From the NCBI GenBank assembly GCA_947650285.1, contig CANTFL010000221.1:328009-392008 (forward strand): a stretch of DNA of 64,000 bases, read 5' to 3'. Origin of the DNA: Hyaloperonospora brassicae (taxonomy: Eukaryota > Oomycota > Peronosporomycetes > Peronosporales > Peronosporaceae). Shown in pieces: positions 10,110 to 21,217 of the stretch. Both the position numbers and the translations under genes were made by a program. How positions within the stretch are numbered: position 1 is the stretch's first letter; the number at the start of each line of letters is the position of its first letter. The notes beneath the pieces are model-generated. The model was given only the letters and a program-made list of their open reading frames with translations, was not told where the DNA came from and searched no databases.

Positions 10110-13100
10110 TAGGGGCGGAGCGCCGTACTGATCTAGCAACATCAAGAGAATTTGCAAATCTACTGAAGAAGGTTTCTTCTGACACACAATTTCTGTGTGT
10201 CTCTGCACCTGTTGATGAGTTGTCTCTCATCACCTTGAAGTTAGAAAGGACAAAAGACATCTCAGTTCGCGCCCTAGTTGACTGTAGGGCGTCGAAAAAT
10301 TTTGTTCATCGCCAGTCGCTAGAGGCAGGAAGTTATAACTTCGTGGAGCGGGAGATCCCCATAACGAAGATGACGGTGTGCCTAGCGACAGGCGAATCGA
10401 TCACTATGAAGAAACGTTAGTCGGAATCCACTACACGTTAAAAGGCGAACAGTACGATAATTTTGTCATCGTACTCGACCTAAATGACAAGTTTGATGTC
10501 ATCCTAGGACTACCTTGGCCTCAGGAGATACGAGCCAAGGGTGAGCTGGCAGCATCGATCAGTTACGATCCCTGCTACTTGTTCCTCAGATAACCACCTG
10601 ACGAATGTCTTGGAACGCCCACACTCACGTGGGTGTACTACGAGCGAGTGTGATGACCTCACTTGTGGTACGGTCGTTAGCACGACTGTACAAGAACACA
10701 ATGTAGATGATCACTAGATTGTGGAGAAAGATCTTCTGGACCCTGTGGAAGTGACTTCCCAGGTAGTAATCGAGACATTAAATGTCTTGGTCAATGACGG
10801 ATTAAGCGTAGGAGCTGATACGCTCGATCTGATTGTGCCTTCGAAAATAATTCGGAGATTTTGCACTTGCGAACGTTGAAACCAACACGGTTATTGCGTG
10901 ACATGCGTAGTGGAAAAGTCAAGCAGATCTGTGTACTCGTCGCAGAGGACGATTACGTTTCCGATATTCGATCAGCAACGGTGTTTACTGAAACCGAGAG
11001 GGTCCTTCGCAGTTTATCGATGGACGAAAGTGTCATCGATGAGTAGACTCGGATTGAACGATACACGTCTCAATACTGGGAGTCACTTCAGGCAAGTTCT
11101 TTGTATAAGGATCTGATCGAATTCAAGGATATATTCTCTAAATCCGTACCTTGCGAGTTGCCTAAGGACAAAGGCACTCGACACGAGATCGAGCTCAGAC
11201 CGGGCCCGAAGTGCTGTGTCATGAAGCAGTGGACACTGCCTCGTGAACAAGTACTAGCGATCGACAAGTTCTTTGCCGATCGCTTAGCAGCGGGCCATGT
11301 GAGGGAATCAACATCCCCTCATAGCTTTCCGACCTTCTGTGTGCAAAAGGCCACAGGAGGATAGCGGATAGTGCACGCGTTCAACAAGTTGAATGCTGCA
11401 ACGGTACCGGCTCAGACGCCGATACCGAGGAAGGACGTTATCATATATGGTATGTCAAAGAGTACCATCTTCTCGTCCATGGATCTGATGGACGGATTCT
11501 ATCAGATCCTCAAGCGTGAACGGGACATCCCGTACACGGCAGTGAGCACCCCCAGCGGTATGCTGTGGGAGTGGCTAGTGATGCCACAGGGGATAAGTAA
11601 TGCCCCTGCAGCATTCAACAAATGTGTTACAAATATGTTGAGACCAGTGCGGAATTTCGCACCGAGTTACTTCGCCATGTGTTCGTCCATAGCCGGGCTA
11701 TGGATGGAAGGACGGGCGTTAAAGTCCACAGAATTCACGTTCGTCAAGTCCTTCAGCTTATGCGCAAGCATTGGCTGCACACCAACATCAAGAAGTGTAT
11801 ATTCGCGTCTATCGAAATACCGCTTCTTGGGTGCATCGTGGGTAAACACGGCGTACGCTCTGACCCCGAAAAGATCAAGGCGATCACATACTGGCCAATG
11901 CCAGTTGGTGTCAAAAGACTAAGAAAGTTCCTTGGCTTAGCGTCGTACTTACACCAGTACTCGCGCAATTACGCCAAGATGACTGTGCATCTTTCTTGCT
12001 TGCAAAAGAACGATGTGAAGTGGTCATGGAACGCTGACTGTCACCGTTTCTTTGAAAGCATCAAGAAAAGCTTGATGCAATTGATTATCTTGGAGATTAC
12101 AGATCAGAACATACCTTTTCATGTGGTCTGTGACGCCAGCGATTTTGCTATCGGCTGTGCGTTGGTGCGATTTGACGCAGACGGCGCAGAGCGCGTCGTC
12201 TGCTATTAATTGCGTCAGCTGAACGCAATTATCCAGTGCACGACAAAGAACTACTTGCCATGAAGTATGCACTGGCTAAGTTCCGGGTCTATCTCTCGGG
12301 ATATAGACCGTTCATCGTCTATACGGACCATGCGTCACTACGCACGGCCGTAAACATTCCACAACTCTCTCAAAGGATGGCGAGGTGGCTGTCCTTCTTC
12401 GCGGAGTATAACTTCTTCATTGAGTACAAGTCAGGACGACTTAATGTCGTCGCTGATGTATTATCACGTCGGCCCGAATTCAAGCCAACGTCCCGAGTCA
12501 ACAGTGAGGCCTTGCCCACTGTTGCGACACTGGTCATCAGTGTGCCGTCGTCGCCGTTACTCGACGACGTGCGGAAAGCATACGCAGGAGACACGAATCT
12601 CCTCCGTTTATTGGGTCATCTTGCTAACCCATCCCGTAAATCTTTGTCGGATTTGCCGGCCCTGTACCCTTCCTCTTTGGATCGGTACGCTCCTCGCAAT
12701 GGTCTGCTGTACTATACAGCAGTTGCCGACGACACGCCTCGTGTCTTCGCTCCCGATCATGATGAATTGCGACTACGCATCATGTTCGAGTGTCACGATG
12801 CGACGTCTGGCGGGCATCGTGGCTGAGAAAAGACTTACCTCACGGTCAGCCGTGACTTTTACTAGCCTCGCCAGTATCAGTTTGTCCGCAAGTACATTCG
12901 TTCTTGCGAGGTTTGTCGATGGGTGAACTCTGTTCCTTCATCCCGTGCACCGTTATAACCTTTGCCGGGCCCGCCCGAGTGTTGGGAGTCCGTGTCCATA
13001 GCCTTTGTATTCGGGAAACCCGAAGACACGAACAAAAATAATGGTATTCATGTCTTTGTGGATCTTTTTAGCAAGACGGTACATCTTGCTGCGGTCCCAG

Positions 13101-14702
13101 AATCGGTCAACGCCCACGGCTGTGCGCGTGTCTTCATTGACACTGTGTTTCGACTCCACAGTTTACCCCGTGAACTCGTATCCGACCGTGACCCTCGGTT
13201 CACGGCGGCGTTTTGGCAATCCTTGTTTCGAACATTGGGAACTCGGTTGAAGATGTCATCCTCTTATCATCTTAAAACAGATGGTCAGACAGAACGTGCG
13301 AACCGTGTCCTCGAAGAAATTCTTCGTGGATACGTCCTCTCCTTTTCACATTGGAGCGAGTTCTTACCGATTGTTGAGTTTGCCATCAACAATTCCGTGC
13401 ATGAGTCCACAACGCATACACCGTTCTACGTGAATGGCTTACGCTACCCACGTATTCCTACCGTCATACAGAGTGACTCTGAATTAAGGGGAGAGGGACT
13501 CGCTCGAGCAAAAGCCGTTTTGGCTCTTGTTCATTACGTATCACCGCTCACGCCGATACGTTTGATGCCGATGTCGATAATGTCTACATCGAGGAATTCG
13601 AGCTTAGCAGTAGCGATGACGCTGCTGCTACATCAAACAATGATGAAGATGCTGGGATATTCAGCATCGTCAACGACAATGCCAGCGAGGAAGAGGAAAC
13701 CCTTGTTGAAGAAGAGAACGATCTCTTAGCAGTGCGCACGAAGCGCACTGAAATACAAAACAACGAGTCAGCAAAGAACTTCCTGCTGACTCGAGAGGCG
13801 GTAGTCCGTTTCGTATCAGTACTCCATCACAAACGCGGTGGACCGCCAGAAACGGAACGCAGACAAGAATGGAAGAGCAAATGTTCTTCAATCTAAGGTT
13901 AACGACCTAGTACTACTGTCTACGGTAAACTTACCTGGACATGTAGTCACTAGTGTCGACAGTAGTAAACTACTGCAGCGATTCATTGGTCCCTTAAGTG
14001 TGTTTCATCGCAAGGGCAATGCATTCACGATCGAATTGCCTCGTAGGATGCGGACCCATCCTACGGTTTATGTTGGTCTTCTCATCCCGTACCATCAGTA
14101 CGAGGCCTCTTGCGAGAACTGAAATAGTCGGCGCGCTCAAGAATCCCCAACAGATTCATGTGATCATGGACCCGACACTGAAGTTTGTCCTTTGTCGAAA
14201 GGAGTTGGTCCATCATCGACGCGGCCTCGCGACGAGCCGCCTCTATCTCGTCGCGCAAACGGCGTCTCTCGCGTTTACTCTATAGCTGAGCGAACGCGAA
14301 TTCCGATCGGTCCTTCTCTTGATCGGCACGAAGACGTTGCACGTCCGACTGCAAGGCGTGCCGACGATCGTTTTCGTGATCGACGTCGTCCCTCAGCTTA
14401 GTCCGGTAACGCTTGAGGTTACTAAAATTCTCGTGCAGGCCCGGCGGCTGAGCCGGACCTTGTCTTTCCACCGCCACCAGAACCACTGGTGAATTCCCCC
14501 GGTGGTCAACGCTTTCTTGAGAGCGTATCTTGAATAAACGTGGCGATTCAGGATCAAGGAAGAGCTACGTCGTCCAGTGGCGGGAATATCCACCCTCTTG
14601 GAAAAACTGGGAGCCCCGCTATCAGCTGTTGATGGACGTTGAAGGTCTCGTCCGCCAGTTGGACGAGACTCATCCGATGAGTACTGTGGCCCATCGGTAA
14701 AC
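10110..14702 (+). pseudogene. pol: pol pseudogene, chromovirus copy 1
   Basis: Domains appear in order in shifting frames. Protease lies near 10274, where the expected LVDCGAS reads LVDCRAS. RT runs about 11100-11990, and a 1-bp loss near 11671-11680 removes the two catalytic aspartates after YF. RNase H spans about 12100-12540 (TDHASL). Integrase spans about 12660-13560 (SDRDPRFT, DGQTERANRVLEE). The GPY/F-like module is near 13975-14080, and the chromodomain at about 14520-14702 carries YVVQWREYPPSW and WEPRYQLL. Multiple stops make it non-functional. It sits inside the MULE-like element 7882-19323. Confidence 0.9.
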
Positions 14703-15700
14703 ACGCGCCCTAGGCGCTTGTAGACGGATAGCAAGTTTGCAATCTCGTCACGCATCTCATCCGAGATGCGTGCCCTTCCCCAGGGCAAACTTAGGGAATA
14801 CACGTCCTTATTGGCACGCTGCGAGTTGTCAACACAACTCGTACAAGGGTCTCCCGACGTGAGGCAAGGAATGTCTGCCTCACTAGACAAACAATGCAAC
14901 CTTTGCCTTGCACTGGTTGGCGTTCGCTCTTCTAACTTGAGGCGTATCGCCTCAAGCTTCTTAAGCCACCCTTCTCGTCCAAAGATTCTTGACGTTTTGG
15001 ACGAACGCGTTCCACGCAGCCAAAAGCGATGCTTTGTCACGCTTTTGGTTGCCATTGTACCATCGATGCCTAAGGAAGGCATCGAGATGAAAGTTTTCTT
15101 CAGCGCGAAGGTTTCTCGCGCTGGGGCTTAAGCCATGAAGCTCAGTTGCATCAAATAATTCAATTTGATGGTGTTGGCTTGTCTCGTGAGACAGGCTATC
15201 GATGAGCTGCTCGGGCAAGCGCCACGGTTTGAGCTCATAACGCTTCAATGTGGTACCTGTTTCGGTATCATGGCTTACAGAATAACGATGGCGCTCGCCA
15301 TCGTCATCACGCTCTTGCGGGGAAGCACGAGTTGACTATGGTGAGGCATAGTAATCCTCACCATAGAGTTCATCATCAGCGCCGAACAGGCTGTGATGGA
15401 TTTCACGAGTCCGCTTGTTCGACAGTGCTCTTGACGAACGATGAGGCACCGCCGGTGCTCGGGATGCCTCTGAAACGTTTCGCGAGTCAGGCACGTCTGA
15501 CTCGCCAGAATAGATGACCTCGAGGTCGGGGTCATCACGCGCACATGGTGCGATACCGCGTGCGTCTGCAGTACCTTCCGCTGCAGATGGATAACAAGCA
15601 ACAGACGAAGAAGTGTCTGCCGCAGAGGCTGGCACAGCTGCAGGCTGTGTGGTCTTCGGATCACCTCGCATAGACATGTCAACTATGCGAGGCAAGGTCA
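14393..15700 (-). pseudogene. Antisense ORF of chromovirus copy 1, frameshifted
   Basis: On the strand opposite to pol, three overlapping open pieces (15336-15695, 14961-15248 and 14393-15082) match the intact antisense ORF at 35835-36866 from end to end. They include [48 protein letters not shown] and the Cys cluster C-x8-C-x6-C-x2-C before VDNSQRA. Two frame breaks separate the pieces. The first part sits between pol and the 3' LTR, where the sense strand is not open. The last part also runs antisense to the chromodomain. Confidence 0.75.
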
Positions 15701-15792
15701 GGAGTGAATGGGTCTAATCAAACAAGTGCTCCCTGTCCCACTGGTGTTTAACAGGTGGCCACCAAGTTTTCGATACTCACACGGCGACTATC

Positions 15793-15809
15793 GGAAAAGG
15801 GAGGAGTGA
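15793..15809 (+). promoter_or_regulatory. Polypurine tract
   Basis: GGAAAAGGGAGGAG followed by TGA abuts the 3' LTR start at 15810. It is the usual plus-strand priming site, equivalent to the G-run at 35704-35716 (minus strand) in copy 2. Confidence 0.75.
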
Positions 15810-16247
15810 TGTAACGGGGTAGCCCGTTACATGAAATTGTTATTCAAACAATTTGACAATTAAGAATATTACGTCGAATATTCCTTTAAAAAAATCACAG
15901 ACATGGTGATATTGTTGAGATGACCGAAGGGTCTACTCATTGGTTGATATCGTGATGATAGCAACCCACCAATCGCTGCTAGATGCGCGCAATGGGTGTT
16001 GGGTACACGTCATCATACATTTAGTTATACTGGTATCATTAAGTCAGGACAGCAGAGATTCAAGGAGTTATAGGACTGAATTATATTAATACAGTTTTAC
16101 TTTTACCAGAGACTAGTCTGACTACTTAGTCTCCTTTCCTTCCTCTGTGTTCCTTCAACACCTAGCAGGGCACTGTCGACCACTGTTGTCAGTGGAATTA
16201 TACTCCGTACTGGTCAACAAGTACGTAGTCAACAGTGCCCTGTTACA
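15810..16247 (+). repeat. 3' LTR of chromovirus copy 1
   Basis: 438 bp, about six differences from the 5' LTR, followed by target copy TAGCT at 16248-16252. Confidence 0.94.
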
Positions 16248-16252
16248 TAGCT

Positions 16253-16678
16253 TCGCGTCATTTGGCTGTCTTCTTCGGGGTAAGCTGGATCGCTGTCGAC
16301 CAAGCTTTAGGTACCGTCGCTATCGAAACGTACGGCCACTTCAGAACCCGCCGCTCTTTGGTCAGTAGACGAGATCTACCGCGACCGACCACACCTGCTA
16401 GTAGAACAAGATTTAAAATGTATTGGGGTATGCATACTACTGCGTCACCGGTTTCGTTGATGTACAGGGGTAGATGGACAACGTGCAAATCTGGAAGGCG
16501 ACCGCGGGACAAAATTTTAAGGTCAGGAATAGACTATTTTGCTCAACATGACAGTCTTGTGATTCATTGACGCACATGTCTCGACAAACGATAACAATAT
16601 ACAGCTACAGAATAATGTTTTGCATATCTGTATCGTATTTGACAAATTGACTGGGAGAAAAAGTATATATGCGGCCGC
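16253..16678. mobile_element. Interior of the MULE-like element between the two nested insertions
   Basis: About 16366-16660 matches 29010-29310 of the short relative (shared TTTCGTTGATGTAC and CAACATGACAGTC-type blocks), confirming that this is MULE-like interior and not part of the retrotransposon. No gene is recognised. Confidence 0.65.
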
Positions 16679-17116
16679 TGTAGCGGGGTCAGCCCGTTAC
16701 ATAAAACATTATAAAAAGTTTCAATTTTTATGGGTATTATCTATTTTAGATTATACTCAAATCAACATCATTTGAAGAGGTGGCATTGCCAGAATAATAC
16801 CCCCAAGGGTAATATCCGTGAATGCTCCATTTGGTTGATGTACACGTTACATCAACCAGTTCAACCACCAATCGCTGCTAGACGCGCGCAATGGATGGTG
16901 AGCGCGAGTGTTACATAAGAGATGGTAGTTTGATATAGTTAGAACAAGTCAAACATGTTTAAGATAGGAAATCATAACTATATTAAATACCAGTTCTACT
17001 TTTTATTAGACGAAAGTCTTCGGGTTCCGCTACTTGCTTGCGCTTCCTCGCACGTGTACGCCACGTCAGGTGACCCTAGCCTTGTGTCGTGTCGACACAA
17101 GGTGTGCCCCGTTACA
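16679..17116 (+). mobile_element. Solo LTR of a third gypsy family
   Basis: About 438 bp from TGTAGCGGGG to GCCCCGTTACA. The body differs from the other LTRs but keeps the module CACCAATCGCTGCTAGACGC at 16865. MULE-like sequence flanks both sides. The 5-bp flanks (GCCGC and CGTAC) do not match, so the target duplication is lost or the LTR is a recombinant. Confidence 0.75.
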
Positions 17117-17799
17117 CGTACCGCTTAAGCTGCTGGTGAGCCTAAGTTATGATGAGTGCTGGTCTGCAAAGGTACAGTTATGTTCCTGCCCTTTATGTTC
17201 ATGCGAACAAGCGACCTGAAGTCAATGATATGCATTGGACTGGCGCAAATGTGTACAACCAGAAGATGCTAAGGTAACGAAGCTACTGTTTAATACGTAG
17301 CTGTCTACTTACACCTTTCTGTTTTTCGGCCATGTAAATTGTTATTACCGAGTCTCTTTTTCATTAAATAAATTCTCTAAGTCTGGAGCGTATATTGACA
17401 CTGATAGCTCAAGCCTTGGTAGCAGAAGGCACCGTTAAACGCACTCATGGAAGTACAACTACAATATCGGAATGGGTCCGGATAACGCGTGTCCAGGCTA
17501 TTTAAATATAGATTTAAAATGAGAAAAAGTTATATAGAGATCAGGTAAGTGCACATGCCTTGTCTTAGCACCTTAAACCGCTTATTATATACCAAGTATA
17601 CCGGTAATGGTGAAACAGTCTGTCTTTATACCTTTACGGTTTACAAGATAGCTGAAAAGTCTGGAGCCGCTCAAGCACCCCTTCCAGGGATGTGAGCTGC
17701 CTGCTGGATGATATCGAGTAACCGGCTGCTGAGGAACCGAGGCTTGAAACGGTTCCGTCGCTATCCATAAAAATTTGCAGTCGTCCCTGTCCCGAATAA
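17117..17799. mobile_element. MULE-like interior, no gene recognised
   Basis: The first 130 bp align with 29330-29410 of the short relative. About 17260-18600 is missing from that relative. The minus strand has short open stretches following the LINE-like fragment but no clear domain. Confidence 0.5.
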
Positions 17800-18290
17800 A
17801 TCGGTGTTCTCTGACCGCTACAGCTTTAAGCTATCGAAGCTGTGTGTGACACAGTTCCGATGCGGCTTGGGCGACAGTTGTTGCCTCGTGCTCGTGCAAC
17901 CATCGGTTTCGCTGCAACCATTGGGTGGCGAAGCAGATCGAGCACGCTATCCACCAGATGCGTACCCAAGCCCTGTGTATCTCTTCTTCCATGTATATCA
18001 AGATGATGCCGACCTCCTTCCGATGGCCCGGCGGTAGGTCTGGTGCTGTTCGAGATAATACTGCTGATTTGTACGCAAATAATTGCGCGAGCGTGACATC
18101 CTGAAGGGTCCATTGCGTTACGATGTACGCCCAACATTTAGCTGCGCTTTCGCAATCCCAGAAAATATGAATAATTTCTTCATGCTGTCCGCGGCAAGTC
18201 GCATAACGTGTGCAGGTCGAGTCTTGTTCGCGGCATGGAACGTATAATATTAACTGATGGGTGGCTATCCGGTAGCAGACCTATACCTGG
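17800..18290 (-). pseudogene. Non-LTR retrotransposon ORF2 C-terminal fragment inside the large MULE-like element
   Basis: The minus-strand frame reads HEEIIHIFWDCESAAKCW, then later RIWWIACSICFATQW and LQRNRWLHEHE, followed by R-stop-LKAVAVREH. The first motif is the RT zinc-binding domain of L1-like elements. It aligns with the fragment at 5325-5870, including the conserved WW..CSIC...W.QR.R..HE spacing and the stop position. No RT catalytic core is visible nearby. The segment is absent from the shorter relative at 28591-30145. Confidence 0.6.
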
Positions 18291-18937
18291 TAGTCCTTCA
18301 AGGCGTGAATCTATAATAAGAATACCGAAAGACTTTCCTATCCGGGTGCTGACTTTATCCTCCGCTCTGTTCTTATCATGTCCCTTCTCAATCTTAGGTA
18401 AGAAGCATCTATAACCACATTTCTCGAATAAAGCTTTAAAAGTAGCGTTGGGATTTGTAATAGTGTTCCCTTCAAGCGATTGTACAGCCTAACGGCCACT
18501 TTTTTGAGATGTTAAGAGGCGAACGTGTCCGGTTTCGCTCTTGTCCGTAAGTCCACACCAGCTGAATCATCGGTATCTGCATTATTCGCTTGAGCTGAGT
18601 CGGAAAAGTATTTCACTTCACTCTTCAATTTAGATTCACAATAGCTATCGTTGCTGTAAGCAACGTACAATAATTCTTGAGTCTGAGGTTATTTCTTATC
18701 GTGCTCTCCAGCTTCACTACTATTCTTTGCTCTAGTAGCGGCCACACATGTTATCGACTTTCTACTTATATTCGACACGTCGGGTTGCATGTTGCCATCA
18801 ACATCGGACTGCTTGGGATACGTAATCGAGCATTTTTGTCATTCTGACGATTCTCCATCTAGAAATCGGAAAATAGTAGCTTTATAAGTCGCGATAGGAT
18901 CAAATGCAGGTAAACAGTATATTTTGCAGCACGTACC
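18291..18937. mobile_element. MULE-like interior, right part
   Basis: From about 18600 on, the sequence aligns with 29440-29790 of the short relative, for example GCTGTAAGCAACGTACAATAA and TTATATTCGACACGTC. No convincing gene. Confidence 0.6.
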
Positions 18938-19080
18938 TGGCTCGTACCTGCCCTACGGCAGTGCAGCACTTTGGCTCGAACCTTGCTTACTTCAGTGCAG
19001 CTCCTTGGCTCAAATTTGCCGTACGTCAGTTCAGCGCCTTGGATCAAACTTGTCTTACGTCAGTGCCGTTTGTTGGCTCG
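18938..19080. repeat. 34-bp subterminal tandem repeats
   Basis: TTGGCTCGAACCT...CAGTGCAGC units recur with TGG at 18938, 18972, 19006, 19040 and 19074, an exact 34-bp period. The related element has the same array at 29795-29905. Subterminal repeats near a TIR often bind the transposase. Confidence 0.8.
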
Positions 19081-19212
19081 GAATTGTTTGATGTATATTT
19101 TCAAACGCTAAGGCGTAACGTATGGCGATGGTGTGGGGAGAGGACTGTCGTCTTTATTTATAAAATGCGTTTGTATTGATTGCTAGATGCGGTGCTATGT
19201 ACCACTATCTTT

Positions 19213-19323
19213 TTGTCATCCGTCAAGGCGAACACAAATACTGACATATAAACAGTTGAATATACGTATCTGTGTAGTTATAATAAAAGTTGGCGCCAGG
19301 TGGTCTATAAGTTGGCGCTATTT
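19213..19323 (-). repeat. Right TIR of the large MULE-like element
   Basis: Reverse complement of 7882-7992, tip GTTGGCGCTATTT. Confidence 0.78.
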
Positions 19324-19329
19324 TGCGTT

Positions 19330-20700
19330 CTCCTCATCACCTACCTCCAACTTCTCTTCTAAAATCTCATTGTAGGTTAGCTAAGTCTGAGCAGTACATT
19401 TTGTTCAACGGCATCGAGAAGGTCCAAAATTTTCATTGGATCTCGGACACGCAGCTTCTTGAGCTGTACTACCAGCTCTTGGTCCAGCTCACTTTCTTTC
19501 TTCTTGCCCTCCGTTTTGGCAACTATACTCCTTTACAACTCCACTGAACTTGAAATGACCGATTCAGTAAATAAAAGTTCCGTGAAGCTGGAGAAGATGG
19601 CAACGGTAGTGCTTCAGATCTTATTTTAGGGATCGCATGGCTAGAAGTAAGTCGACTTTGTTGATGTTAAGCCCTCCCTACGCTCGTCACAGTTGATCGC
19701 ATTCTGCAGGTGGTAACGGCGACACCGCCGCTTGAACGCTGCGATGACACCAGCATCCATCGGCTAAAATATTAAAGTCTTACGTAGTGAAAGCAGATAG
19801 ACCTTGACGTTAGTTGACGTAAGGTCATTCGTTAAATGCGACGGAGCATTGTCAAGCAATAGAAGATATTTCTACTTTGATCTAAACCATCACGATACTA
19901 GATACTATTTTTTACTATTTTTAAAGGGCTACGCACCTTCCTCTTTATCTAAATGTGCAATCCATTCCTGGAATAACACGCCCGTCATCCAAGCCTTTGT
20001 GTTGTTGCAATACAGAAATCTATGTGCTTGACCTAATTCCTTATCAAGGCACGGAGCTTCTTGGCTTTTACGATAAAGAAACACTGCAGCTTGTCAGAGC
20101 CATCAGCCTTTACAGTGAGCGCAATTGTAATCCGCGACTGCATAGTATGTCAGCGCATACCCCTGTATTATTATATGGCAACAAGCATTCTACAATAATC
20201 ACGTTTTTGTTTTTGTGTCCCTTAATTTCTTTCGGTGCTATAGGTCTGTAAGGTGTCATGCTGTAGTCTAGTACTGCAAATTATTTTTGGCAGACCCGGT
20301 TTCAATTTGATACAAAACAAACAAAAATTACCGGCTTCATCCATGTTGTAAACATCACACAGCGCGAACTCTGCGATGACCTTCTTTACATCAGACAATA
20401 TTTATTCATAGCCTCCAGGACCATCTAGCCGCTGTCAACGTAAATGTTGCTAGCGCGGAGCATGTGACGTTGCTGGGATATACGAAGCCATCCGTGCGGT
20501 AAATTGATGGCGTCGTCAGGAGTACCAATAATTTGAGCAAGCCGATGATCCTTCGCAAAGATGTTGTACCCGGTGATAATCACTCCGCGGTGTTGACATC
20601 GCATGACCAAAATAGACAAAGCTTCTTTCAGAATGGGGTGTTAAACTAGTCGCTTTCGCTTTGCATTTAGGCTGCTCTATACCATATTCTTCACATTAGA
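19330..20700 (-). pseudogene. pogo/Tigger-like (CENP-B family) transposase pseudogene, main body
   Basis: From the right, the minus-strand frames give a CENPB-type DNA-binding domain (20425-20640: GVIITGYNIFAKDHRLAQI, then PHGWLRISQQRH). A DDE-type nuclease follows: DVYNMDEAGNFCLF (about 20340), RITIALTVKADGSDKL (about 20120), LLLLDNAPSH (about 19855) and a degenerate third-Asp region near 19750, ending in an acidic GDEENA stretch at the MULE-like boundary. Frames shift and stops interrupt it, so it is inactive. The C-terminal piece appears to lie at 7664-7881. Members cut and paste DNA at TA sites. I could not find this element's own TIRs. Confidence 0.72.
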
Positions 20701-21217
20701 TGGCTTTGATTGATGCCTGTGAGAGGGTTTAGACAAATCCGGACATCAGCGTAGGCCATTTCGCCAGTGCCTTTTAAAATTAATGTGGGTTCTCATCCTT
20801 GTATTAGCATATTTGCGACATTGTACATTATGGAAACTAATCTGCAACATTTACACTGCTCCAATTTCACCCATTTAGACAAGACGCAGTCAAAAAAATT
20901 TATATGTGTGGTTTTCCCTGTGCAATAATTGTTAGGTCAAACAAAAGAAGCTCAGAGTGTTTCTAGTACCGTTGGGAAGGTGGCCAACTTACCAGGGGCC
21001 TGAGACTTTTGTTTTGGTTTCAGCAGTTTAACTCTTAGGGTATATTTTTGGCTTGTACTTAAGGGAAGTAAAGGGTTGCTTTATGTGCCTAGATCCGCTT
21101 TTTGAGCTCCCAATTGATTGATTATCGTCATGTACGCTTCACAAAATTCAGAAAGTTATAACCCGTGGATATTTTATCGTGATTTTCGACCACCGTACCC
21201 ATAACTTATCGGAGGAA
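20701..21217. other. Unassigned stretch at the edge of the nested insertion
   Basis: It contains the presumed upstream part of the pogo-like element. A degenerate Cys/His-containing stretch on the minus strand (20760-20880) is too eroded to name. Near 21155-21200 a 45-bp segment (AAGTTATAACC...ATTTTATCG) is a direct repeat of 7520-7562. Confidence 0.35.

Larger units (their letters stand above)
8506..16247 (+). mobile_element. Ty3/gypsy chromovirus copy 1 (7.74 kb), degenerate coding region
   Basis: Two 438-bp LTRs (8506-8943 and 15810-16247) begin TGTAACGGGG and end in a GTTACA-type sequence. They differ at only about six sites by eye, and TAGCT target duplications flank the element. The interior, in plus-strand order, is PBS, gag, protease, RT, RNase H, integrase, GPY/F, chromodomain, an antisense ORF region and the PPT. 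The coding region is full of stops and frameshifts, and the RT catalytic motif is destroyed. The few LTR differences and the decayed interior do not match in age. Confidence 0.95.
7882..19323. mobile_element. Large MULE-like element, host of two nested LTR insertions
   Basis: The ends are inverted repeats of about 110 bp: AAATAGCGCCAACT at 7882 and the reverse complement ending at 19323, both continuing through ACCTGGCGCCAACT and an AACTACACA...TTTGTGTT block. Without the gypsy element and solo LTR it would be about 3.3 kb. A short relative lies at 28591-30145. Immediate flanks suggest a decayed 9-bp target duplication, but this is weak, so assignment to Mutator rests mainly on the long TIRs. 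No transposase domain is recognisable. A LINE-like fragment lies at 17800-18290. Confidence 0.7.

Noticed and set aside
16674..17121. Target duplication for the solo LTR at 16679
   Set aside because: The flanking 5-mers GCCGC and CGTAC do not match. I could not support one.
7870..19345. The shared 11-mer CCTCATCACCT on both outer flanks of the large MULE-like element as a target duplication
   Set aside because: It lies 9-12 bp away from the TIR tips and is better explained by the repeated acidic codons (GDE) of the interrupted transposase.
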